Assembly: GCA_037975125.1 (NCBI GenBank)
Contig: CM075862.1
Coordinates: forward strand, 60,054,779-60,118,778
Source: Latrodectus hesperus
Taxonomy: Eukaryota; Arthropoda; Arachnida; Araneae; Theridiidae
DNA: 64,000 bases
Direction of reading: 5' to 3'
Both the position numbers and the translations under genes were made by a program. A model generated the notes under the pieces. That model ran no database searches, was not told the origin of the DNA, and worked only from the letters and a program-made list of their open reading frames with translations. This document shows positions 32,273 to 48,634 of this stretch, piece by piece (the first letter of the stretch is position 1; each line of letters opens with the position of its first letter).

Positions 32273-32289
32273 CAGACACACCAATAATT

Positions 32290-32730
32290 TATGTGAATGA
32301 CTGCTTGTCCTCTACATCCAAATGTGTTTTCCCCAGTAAACATAGATGTCCTAACACAACCACCATCGGTGCAAACATCAGTCCATACAGCAAAACTGAA
32401 TTCATTTAGTGTTTCGATCTTCATAATTTGGTTATCAACCGTAGATACGTTGGTGAAAATTATTGGAGAGATGAAACTTCCTAGATATTATTTTGATTAT
32501 GGCCAATACCAATTAAAAATCCTTTACTAAAATCATTGTTCCATCTACCAAGTCCTGTGTCAGAAATGCACGTGTTTGAAAGATTTTCTTGTCGTATACA
32601 CTCTAATCTTTGAATATGGTTCCTGCTAAAATGAACATCGATTTCATTTAATCTGACTACCTTAAGTGTGGCAATTGTATAAACTTGATAAATGTTATTT
32701 CCATTTTTTAAAAATCCCATGAATCCCATG
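32290..32730 (-). pseudogene. Possible decayed coding sequence with one leucine-rich-repeat-like motif
   Basis: The minus strand is open over about 82 codons (32729-32481) with ATLKVVRLNEIDVHFSRNHI, whose Leu/Asn spacing resembles one leucine-rich repeat. After a stop, another minus frame gives DGGCVRTSMFTGENTFGCRG, with paired cysteines like a capping region. No splice sites were identified and I do not recognise the protein. It could be a retro-pseudogene, a decayed exon, or chance. Confidence 0.25.
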
Positions 32731-32739
32731 TCATGTTAT

Positions 32740-34110
<1,371 letters not shown>

Positions 34111-34880
34111 GCAGAAAATTATAATTTGAATATGCATATAATGCAGGTGGATTTGATAAACGGTCTCAGTGCTTGGATTTGTAATCGTAAAATCTCTCAA
34201 CTTCGAATTCTAAGTGAATTATTTACCAAATATGAGAGTGATCTTATAAATAAGAATCTAATTACATTGGTATAAATTATACAATGATATACTCCCTATA
34301 TTAATAATTTTAAAAACTGAATATCATAAAATTATTGAAATTACACACATTAATTCAATTAAAAAATGTATTCTATGAAATGTATTAAATTATTGTTCAT
34401 TGAGAAACAATTTATTGATTTATATGTGTGCAAAAATAAACAACGCATTTGAAATAACTACTCAGTAATATATGAATCAAAATAATTCTTAGTGAATTAT
34501 TCAAAACATTAAATAAAATTTCAAAAATGTTAAAGAATAAATTTTTAGCTTAATTAATTTCATGTTTTATATCTATAACAAAAGTAAATTAAGAAAATAA
34601 TTATTTCAATAAAATAAAAATGGTTAACGTTTTTAATAAGGTTACTTAATTTTCGAAAACAAAATATCATTACAATTTTTTTTAAATTAATTAACTTTTT
34701 TAATTTGAAATTACATTTTAAGCTAAATAATGTTTTATTAATTTGACAGTGATTTAAGTTAGTAAATTATATTTATACTTTTGTAACCACTAGTAAAATT
34801 TTAGTTCAAAAGCTTGCCTTTTCTGCTTACTTCTAATTGTATAGTTACTTTATACTGAAGTAAAAATAATTATCTTATTT
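34111..34880. other. AT-rich non-coding stretch
   Basis: No gene, RNA or defined repeat seen. Confidence 0.55.
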
Positions 34881-34882
34881 TA

Positions 34883-34912
34883 CGAGGTATATCCAGAAAG
34901 TAAGTTCCGTTT
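34883..34912. repeat. Left mariner terminal inverted repeat
   Basis: Thirty bases identical to the reverse complement of 36029-36058, preceded by target TA at 34881-34882. Confidence 0.95.
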
Positions 34913-35044
34913 CAATTTATCTCTGCTGCAGCGCTGTGATCGCAGTTCCGCACATGCGCAGTAGACGCTCTGTATCAAGGATAAGAAACGTGCGCCATTT
35001 TGAGAGCGCTGTCAGCCACGTACGCTTTGTTGTACTTGTTTACA

Positions 35045-35992
35045 ATGTCGGTGTTGATTGGAAAACCCGCCGCTTGTGAAATCAGATCTGTGATTCATTT
35101 TCTGAATGCTTGAAAAGAAAGTGAAACCAATTGAAATTTATCGGCAAATTTGCAAAGTTTACGGACAAAATGTGATGAGTTATTCTATGCTAAGAAGATG
35201 GGTCCGACAGTTCAATGAAGGACGTAGTGAAGTGCACAATTAAGATCGAAATGGGCGTCCATCTTTGGTTACAGAAGATCTGGTTCACGAGATTGATGAT
35301 GTAGATTGATGGGTAGTGCACGGCAGTTTTTGAACCGTTATGATGAAGGCGGCGAAGAATTTCTGACACAGATAGTCACAGGAGATGAAACTTGGGTTTC
35401 TTACGACACCCCTGAAAGTAAGCAGCAATGAATGGAATGGAGGCTACTTCATCCCCAGCAAAGGTTAAGCCGGAACAAATCTTAACACATCGAAAAATTA
35501 TGTGCACAGTTTCTGGGATTGTAAAGACATCTTACTTATTGATTTCTAACCGCGTGGTCAAACAATCAATGCAGATGTTTATTGCGAGACACTTAGGAAA
35601 TTGCGCCGCGAAATTCAGAATAAGCGCCGAGGATTGTTGTCATTAGGTGTTGTTTTTCTTCACGACAACGCACGACCACACACTGCAAGTGTGACAAAAA
35701 CTTCCTTCAGAGATTTGGCTGGGACGTGTTTGACCATCCGCCGTACATGCCTGACCTCGCTCCTAGCGATTTTCATCTGTTCATACATCTCAAGTCTTTC
35801 CTTGGCGGTCAAAACTTCAACAATGACGAAGAGCTGAAAGAAATTGTTTTCAACTGGTTGAAGACACAGGCGGCAAACTTCTATGAAGAAGGTATACAAA
35901 AACTTGTGTCAAGCTATGACAAATGCCTGCAAAATTTCGGCATTTATGTGGAAAAGTACCTTAAGAGTTGTAGAATTTTGTACAATAAATAA
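35045..35992 (+). pseudogene. mariner (SETMAR-type, DD34D) transposase pseudogene
   Basis: ATG 35045 begins MSVLIGKPAACEIRSVIHFL, an N-terminal HTH region that stops at TGA soon after. Shifted frames continue the HTH region and end near LVTEDLVHEI. The sequence then jumps to MGSARQFLNRYDEGGEEFL, skipping roughly 40-45 residues usually found between, which is an internal deletion near 35305. The catalytic part follows: QIVTGDETWVSYDTPES (first Asp), VVFLHDNARPHTASVTKT (second Asp), and PPYMPDLAPSDFHLFIHLKS (third Asp of DD34D). The C-terminus (QNFGIYVEKYLKS) is intact and ends at the stop at 35990-35992. All three Asp codons survive, but several frameshifts, stops and the deletion prevent expression. 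Confidence 0.92.
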
Positions 35993-36028
35993 TTTTTCTG
36001 TATCTGTACACAATTCAATTTTATTACA

Positions 36029-36058
36029 AAACGGAACTTACTTTCTGGATATACCTCG
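36029..36058. repeat. Right mariner terminal inverted repeat
   Basis: Exact inverted copy of the left end, followed by TA at 36059-36060. Confidence 0.95.
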
Positions 36059-36059
36059 T

Positions 36060-36362
36060 AAGTGACTTAAAAAGGATGAAGTTCATGTATAATAGATGAA
36101 ATAAAGTCACAGTTAGACCAATAATTTTTTTGGGAAATATTGAAAAAAAGCCTTTTTGAAAAATATGCCTGTATTTTAAAAATGAAACTTTCTACATTTT
36201 ATTATTAAGAGTAGAAATCAATTTTTAAGGTTTCTTATAAATAATAAAATATGTATATTAAATACAATAATTATATTAATAATGAAATAAAATTGAAAAT
36301 TTGCTTCTATTGATGAAATTTAAGATTTTTTTAAATTATGTTACAAGAAAATACAACTTCTT
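36060..36362. other. AT-rich non-coding stretch
   Basis: Nothing recognisable. Confidence 0.55.
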
Positions 36363-36375
36363 ACTATTTTAACTT

Positions 36376-36668
36376 AGCCGACCGATTAGCTGAGTGGTTA
36401 GCGTTCCTAACTCCTGATCTGTTGGTCCCGGGTTCGAATCCCAGATCGGGCATGGATATTTCTTTCCTTCTCTTGTCTCTCTGTCCTTTCTTCAGTGTTG
36501 TTGTATGAATGTGTGTCGCCCGCCCTATAAACGGGTTTTGGTGGGAAATGCTACTCGCCTCCGTGACTTGGTTCACAGGTGCCCGCCGGTTAACGACAAA
36601 TGGGTAGCAATCTCTGGCCTTGTTGTGGCATAGGGTTCAACCCTCTTGTGCCCACCATTAGAAAAAAA
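36376..36668 (+). mobile_element. tRNA-derived SINE, type B, with 13-bp target duplication
   Basis: The tRNA-like head has an A box (TTAGCTGAGTGGTTAGCG) and a perfect B box (GGGTTCGAATCCC at about 36430-36442). A body of about 200 bases follows, then an A-rich 3' end. ACTATTTTAACTT lies immediately before (36363-36375) and after (36669-36681), a perfect 13-bp target site duplication as left by LINE-driven insertion. Its anticodon arm does not fold into a standard 7-base loop, so it is not a working tRNA gene. Confidence 0.92.
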
Positions 36669-36705
36669 ACTATTTTAACTTTTCAAAATTTATTAATGCC
36701 AAAAC

Positions 36706-42340
<5,635 letters not shown>

Positions 42341-42435
42341 TGCCAGTAATAGGGGCTATAAAAGCAAGCTCCGACAAATAATCTCAGCTGAAGTAAACGA
42401 GCTCCAGTTGGCAATGCCTCTCTCGTTACCGGAAC

Positions 42436-43198
42436 GTGCGTTTATGTTGGAGGAGTATCAAATTTGTATATTCTAAAAGACAACAGGTAAATGAAACACA
42501 TTCTACTACACGTGCCTCAGCAACCACTGACAATGACTACATCGCAAATCAGATAACTATAATGAATAACAACCTGAAGCAGATAAAGCAACTGCAAATA
42601 GCCACTACAGACCTTGTCCGGGAAACTGCGATAGCTACAACTTGCATTTCAAAACTGTCGTACAGCGCAATCTTACAAAAAAGCACGGAAGACTTGGAGA
42701 GAGCAATTATTGTAAAACCCGCAAAATATAACAATGTCATATCATTAAAAGAAAATTATCCACTCTTGCTTGTGATGTTTGCCCGAAAAAACTAAATGGG
42801 AGAAATCAGCGGTCAAAATCCATTGCAGCTCGAAGCTTTTCAAAAATAAGTTGATTAAGAAACTTAGGGAAGAGAAATTTGATCTAGAAGAACCAACGAT
42901 CCCCCCAAAAGAAATTATTGTCCTAAACGCCCCTACAACCATTACGGACGACAACATCTTGCACAAAATAATGGAATATTTTCTTGAGGTGAGTTCTAAC
43001 TGCAAGATAAAAATCACGGAAATTAAATCTCACACACAAACTTATCTTCAACACATAGTACTAGAAGTCGACCTTCCTCTTGCAAAAATGTTACTGCTAA
43101 TAGGCACATTTACTTTGGCTTTCAAAAAGCCTTTATCCGCAAATACAAAATAAAACGACGGTGCTTTAATTGTCAACAATTTGGCCATACTAGCTTGA
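42436..43198 (+). pseudogene. LINE ORF1 (gag-like) pseudogene
   Basis: The open piece 42436-42792 is Gln/Thr/Asn-rich and shifts frame near 42790. It continues with KWEKSAVKIHCSSKLFKNKL and EIIVLNAPTTITDDNILHKI, an RNA-binding-like region of LINE gag proteins. It shifts again near 43140 into IRKYKIKRRCFNCQQFGHTS. CFNC....H is the start of a CCHC zinc knuckle that binds nucleic acid; the fourth ligand is lost at a stop (43196-43198). Normal family proteins carry two or three such knuckles, so the C-terminus is missing, probably in the same deletion that removed the endonuclease. Confidence 0.75.
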
Positions 43199-43289
43199 CC
43201 TGATAAGCCGTCTCGAAGGCAACTTTTTCAGCAACGAAGCCCCGATAAATCATACAATATTCAATGGTATTGCCTATCTTTGAAAGAAC

Positions 43290-45850
43290 TTAGAAGCAAA
43301 ACCAGAGCTCTCCGAAGACGGATCAACGCCAGTGTCACTTCAACTGATAAACAGAAATGGCACAAAACCTACAAATCTCATTTCGCGTTGTACAAAAAAT
43401 TACTTTTAAAGGCTTAATCAACCAGCTGGATTAAATTCTGTAGTTCAAACAATACCGAGTTTGGTATACTGCAGAAAATTGCAGTGGACAAAATTTTCAT
43501 TCTAACTCAATTCGAACCCTTAAAACAGACCACAGCTCATCAAACAGACGCAACCATACTGCAAGACCTATTAAACACCAACTTTCCACATGACGATCAA
43601 AGCACTGACATAGCATATCACATGAGTATCAGAACCACCGTTCTTCTGCCAACAGGTGCCATCGATCTAGTGTTTACACCCCAAGAGCTCCAGCTTGTTG
43701 TTCAGAAATTGGTCAACTCGAAGGCACCTGGTAATGATGGCCTAGATAATGTAATTGTTAAGTTGATATTCCGCTGCAACCGTTCGTTCTTGCTTGATTT
43801 TTACAACAGATGCTTAGAACATGCTCATTTCCCATCCAGCCTTTACAGAAGGGCAGGTGTTTTTCTTCAGAAAGAAAAACAAAGACTTACAACTAGCGAA
43901 CTCATACCGGCCAATATGTCTTCTGCCCACATTTTTTAAAGTACTAGAGAAGCTTTTGATTAACCACATCAAGCACTTACTCTTACAGACAAACTTTCTT
44001 CACGACAGGCAATTTGACTTCCGGTCCAATAGATCAACAGACCAAGCCATCTCCAAAGCAATAGACCTTATCAAACTGAATCAGGACAATAAATTATATA
44101 CCACCCTTATCAGTCTGGACATACAGCAGGCATTTGACTCTTTGTGGTGGCGTGGCCTCATGCATGCCTTTACCAAATCTGCTGCCCCACCTAACATAAT
44201 AAACTGTCTTTTTAGTTTCTTAAAACAACGTCAACTTCAGACACTTAGCAACACAGGATTAGTCAGCATGGAGCAAACAAGAGGATGTCCCCAGGGATCC
44301 ATTGGTGGTCCGATTCTTTGGAACATCTATTACAACGAAATCCTTACTACGAAATCCTCCCACACCGAAATTGTTGCCTTCACTGATGACATACTGCTTG
44401 TCTTTAATGGTAAATCAAAAGAATTAATTAAAAAGAATTGTAATGAATCATATCAATTGTTCTCTTCAATGTGCAAACAGCTTAAACTTACTGTCTCTTC
44501 ACGCAAATCTAGAGTTATGATCATCAGCATAAAGAATAAGTGATTTAAATCCAATCCCAAAATTACTCTTAATGGTGAAAGCCTGAAGCATGCCGCTGTC
44601 TCAAATACCTATGTGTGGGTATTGATACTAAGCTCTCGTTCCTTCCGCATCTGCGAGCTATTAATACTAAAGTTATTTTGATCGCACAAAGGCTGAAAGC
44701 GATGATTAGACTGCAATGGGGACTTAAAGGAAGAATTACTAAGGTAATTTACCTCGCCATAATAGAAAAAATGTTAACGTATGGTTGATCCGCCTGGGCA
44801 TTTCCAATGACTAGCAGGAAAATCAAGCTCCTCAACAACATCCAAAGATTCTTCCTTCTCCTTATCACCGATGGCTTTAAGACTACCTCGACAACAACCT
44901 TAGCCACCATCGCAGCTCTCCTACTACTTCACTTGGTAGTTGAAAAAGAATCATTCAAAACTCAGATTCTGCAGCTTCGCAAGATTGTTGCAATTGACAG
45001 GCAGTGGCTTACACTCACCAGTTTTAAGATGCCTGTTCACAAAGACATGGTCCACCCAGTCAATAGGCTAAAAATACTGGAATTATCAACTGGCCGAACA
45101 CATCCTCAGGCCAGCATCCTATCTTTCACCCAGCTGAAGAACTGGATTACTACACTGATGGTTCCAAGCATGACGCTGCTGTGGGAGTTGCCTTTGCGTT
45201 TGTCCAGGGAGACACAGAGGTACACTCAACACAGTTAAAATTGTAAACAGACAATTCGGTCTTTCAGGCTGAAGCTTTGGCCTTATTATCGGCCTTCAAC
45301 TATGCAATGGATGTCTCTCTTTCACCAGCCACCATTTGGACAGAGCTGCTTTTCTGTTTTAATGGCACTCCGCAACCCAACTCACACATCCCCTCTTATC
45401 AAAGCCATACAATGCAAACTCCACCAAATATCATTTATTCAAATTCATCACTGCTGGGTAAAAGTACATGCTGGAAATGTGGGAAACAAGCTGGCAGATC
45501 AAAGAGCAAAGGAAGCAGCGGTGAATGAGAATATATTACAAATTGACCTACCACTTCCACGAACCCACCTTCTGCAGTTCCTTAAGCAGAGACTCAAACA
45601 GCAATGGCAAACCAGCTGGGACGACTCTTTAACTGGGTGCTTCACACACAGTATTATATCCCATGTTACAACGGACATGCTCATCTCTAATCCAGTGATC
45701 ATCTTTCTTATAACAAATCATGGACCCTTCCCAGTGTACTTCCACCGATTCGGTAAAGCCTCTACCTCGCATTGTAGCTGCGCGAACGGCAGTGAAGGCA
45801 ATGCTTTCATTATGTGGAACACTGCAGCTATACGGAGGGCCTCCACCTAA
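43290..45850 (+). pseudogene. LINE reverse transcriptase - RNase H pseudogene
   Basis: The region starts with RSKTRALRRRINASVTSTDK, the linker that normally follows the endonuclease. RT motifs follow in order across several frames: VNSKAPGNDGLDNVIVKL; NSYRPICLLPTFFKVLEKLL; SLDIQQAFDSLWW (motif A Asp); RGCPQGSIGGPILWNIYYNE (motif B); VAFTDDILLVF (the catalytic DD, with Thr where Ala is usual). Next are a thumb region and then RNase H: LDYYTDGSKHDAAVGVAFAF, QAEALALLSAF and WVKVHAGNVGNKLADQRAKE. Frameshifts occur near 43880, 44590 and 45250, with in-frame stops. The end near 45800 has CSCANGSEGNA, a remnant of the terminal Cys/His cluster. RT and RNase H normally copy LINE RNA at the target site; this copy cannot. 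Confidence 0.9.
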
Positions 45851-46780
45851 TTCGCCATTCCTCACAATCAGACGTCGTATTCATCAAGTTTATTATTCAT
45901 GATAAATTTAGAGTTAAAAGAGTGATGAAAATTATGTCCATGCTGGTAACAAAAGTACTGGACTTATGCGCCACGCCAGTACAAACCACATCACAAACAA
46001 AAAATGACTCTGAACTTAACCTCTCAGATGTTTATTAAAGCAAGGATAAATGCAGTATACTTCCTTAATTTTGTAAATTTTTGTTTTAGCTTTTCACATT
46101 GTCTGTTACACATCTTACTGTGTTTAGCCTAGAATTTTCTTTTTCATGTTTTTTCTCTTATAAATTAGATACATTATATCGTTTCTAAGCTGGGTTTCTC
46201 AAATTAACAAGCCTTGTTATATCAATTACGTACTTTTTGAACTCTAATGAATGATTCACTATTTGATACATATAACTATTTCTTCGCCTACTCTATCTTT
46301 TTTCTTTAATGTTTCCCTTTACCGATTTTCTTTTTCATGGAATTACTGTGTCTTATTCCTGTAATAAGTTATCAAATGTTTTTTTAAGAATTTCACTTTA
46401 ATGCAAATTTGTAAAACCAAATTTAAACTAAATAGATGCTGTGGTTAATAGTAATCTGAACGACCATTTATACTAACTTAATCTCTTCTGCTTTAATTTA
46501 CATTACTTATGTCTTAATTTTTAATTTTCAATTTTTCCTCTCTTCTTATGTACTCAAATGTAATTTGTTCAAATGAACCACTTTCTTTGACATGTGATAT
46601 AGCTATAGGCTTGAATGCCCAACATTGTATTCATTTTTATTTCTCAACTAATTAGTCGAGTTTTGGATCTCAGCGGGCGCCTGGCACTTCGTGCGAGGTT
46701 TCTCTAGTTTGAAGAGGGGGTAGAACCTGATAACGATAGGTACAGACCAGGGCCTCCTATTCTCGTTGTTGTTGTTTTAG
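45851..46780 (+). other. LINE 3' remnant and probable 3' UTR
   Basis: Non-coding or weakly coding sequence after the RNase H. A GC-richer block at about 46660-46760 (CAGCGGGCGCCTGGCACTTC) precedes a short TTG repeat and resembles a conserved LINE 3' end. Boundary inferred. Confidence 0.4.
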
Positions 46781-47379
46781 TAATCAAAGTAACCCTGTTT
46801 TTTGTTTACTATAGGCAAAGATTGCCTCAGGGATTTTTAAAAATAACGTTATCACTAAACAATTATTAGAACATCTAATCTCCTATGATTATTTAACTTT
46901 ACTTTTTTTGCATAGCTGAAAATATTTATTAAGAATTCCGAAAAAAGAATTTCAAAGTTCATATAAAAATATCTCTTAGAATCACTGAAAGAATTATTTT
47001 TTTAGAAAATAAATCAGAAATATTCATTATTTTAAAATATCACAAGACAACTGAAGGAACAATTGTTTCTGTCCAAGTGATATTTCATTTTTGACAATTT
47101 ATGACATGAAAGTGATTTATCCTCGACTCACTGATAATGCTTTATTGATTTAATTAAAATAAGTATTTTAATTATTTAAATAAGCTTTTGTTTTTCACCA
47201 TAAAAAAGTTTTAATAAATTATCATACCATTCAGAATCTTTTGTCGTATTTTGTTATTCGAAGGAATTTATTAAATTAATTTGTTTTACTTATAATTTGA
47301 AAACTTCTTATTTTAATGTTGAATTTGTCAAAGAGTATAAGAAATGTATTTCAAATGCTATGAATCTGTTTATTTTTAG
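46781..47379 (+). other. Probable intron sequence upstream of Ig exon
   Basis: AT-rich and ending in a polypyrimidine-like tract and acceptor TTTATTTTTAG at 47369-47379. Confidence 0.6.
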
Positions 47380-47501
47380 GATTTGATCCCAAAATTCCTG
47401 GTTATCCTAGATATTATATGGAAGTGAATGATGATGAAGGAATGTACAATCTGCATATTAAAGATGTAAAATTTCAAGATGAAGGAGAATTTCAGTGTCA
47501 G
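47380..47501 (+). CDS. Nephrin/Kirre-like Ig receptor, exon encoding end of an Ig domain
   Basis: This 122-bp exon lies between acceptor TTTTTAG and donor GTAAAT. Two bases finish a codon split by the preceding phase-1 intron. Forty residues follow, including FDPKIPGYPRYYMEV and ending QDEGEFQCQ. D.GEFQCQ is the F-strand motif (D-x-G-x-Y/F-x-C) of an immunoglobulin domain, and IPGYPRY is typical of the first Ig domain of nephrin/Kirre family proteins. These are single-pass cell-surface adhesion receptors acting in myoblast fusion, nephrocyte slit diaphragms and axon or eye patterning (known for the family). The exon ends in phase 0 and continues in the exon at 59767. The matching first half of the domain, with the B-strand Cys and Trp, was not found in the window. 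Confidence 0.85.
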
Positions 47502-47737
47502 GTAAATAAAAGTTTAATTTTTAAATCAAAATTTTAAATATTTTGAGTTTTTCATGTTTTTATTTTATCTGCGTAAACATTAAGGAATCACTTTATTAAA
47601 TATGCTAAAAATTTTCCACAAGTGGGAAATTTTGCTTAAATTTTACCAAAAAGCTTTATTTCTTTTCAGTAAAATATAAGAAAAGAAGCAATAAGTTAAA
47701 ACAATTATTTGTTCATACATTAAATAAAATACAATAT

Positions 47738-47920
<183 letters not shown>

Positions 47921-48583
47921 GATTAATTTACTTAATTTTAACAAAGATTAAATAAATGTTCTTACAGTTCAAGGTACATTAATGGCAGTTTAACAGTAAT
48001 GCATTACAGCATTTCTGGAAAAGTAAAATAAAAAATCATAAAATATAGAAATTATTAAATACATTCCATAAAGTTATTAATTTGCCGAAAGTATAATTAA
48101 GAAACACTATACTGTGCTTACATTTGGGAACAAGTTCTTTCCTCCAATTGAAAGAATTAAATTTTTAGCATTAGTTAATAATAACTGTTGATAGTAAATT
48201 TATAGTTCAATATTTATACGAGTGTCACTTTGAATTTTTTTATGCTATGGCTGATATTAATGGTTATGTAAGTAAATATTAACAGCTATTGTTGAAAATT
48301 TCAACTGTTTTATTTTATCATATAAATTTGTTACCATTCAGTTGCAAGTAATTTACCAAAGTAAAACAAAGTGCTGGTAAAAAAATATGGAGAGCTAATA
48401 TTTTAGGATTTTAAATTTGGATAAATCAAAAAAATGGTATTAAATTTCTGCAACGATTTTTTTAATCAGATTGTATACATAATTACACAAAAGTTTTTTT
48501 TTCAACTTTAATACCAGATAATGTGTCAACTCTTGGAGATATTTGGAACTTATAACTATTGCACTTTCTAATTGATGCAGGAA

Positions 48584-48634
48584 GAACTTAACATTCAGTT
48601 ATTTAGAACTTAACATTCAGAACTTAACATTCAG
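48584..48634. repeat. Three-copy short repeat
   Basis: GAACTTAACATTCAG occurs at 48584, 48606 and 48620; the last two share one base. Confidence 0.85.

Larger units (their letters stand above)
34883..36058 (+). mobile_element. mariner element with perfect terminal inverted repeats
   Basis: The left end begins CGAGGTATATCCAGAAAGTA and the right end is its exact reverse complement over 30 bases (34883-34912 and 36029-36058). Each end is flanked by TA, the mariner target duplication. At 1176 bp it is somewhat shorter than the usual length of about 1.3 kb. It carries one broken transposase gene in the same orientation. Confidence 0.95.
42341..46780 (+). mobile_element. I-type non-LTR retrotransposon (LINE), endonuclease deleted
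   Basis: In order: possible 5' UTR, an ORF1 with a gag-type zinc knuckle, then directly a reverse transcriptase and an RNase H domain, followed by a 3' UTR. The apurinic endonuclease that should precede reverse transcriptase is absent, while RNase H after reverse transcriptase places it near the I/R1 superfamilies rather than classical Jockey. The 3' end is set near a short TTG repeat at about 46764-46776 and is uncertain. A TATAAAA at 42357-42363 is noted but may be chance. All frames are broken. Confidence 0.87.

Noticed and set aside
36376..36455. A tRNA gene with good A and B boxes
   Set aside because: The anticodon arm and acceptor stem do not fold properly, and a SINE body, tail and target duplication surround it.
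42357..42363. A TATA box for the LINE
   Set aside because: TATAAAA is common in this AT-rich window and LINEs normally use TATA-less internal promoters.
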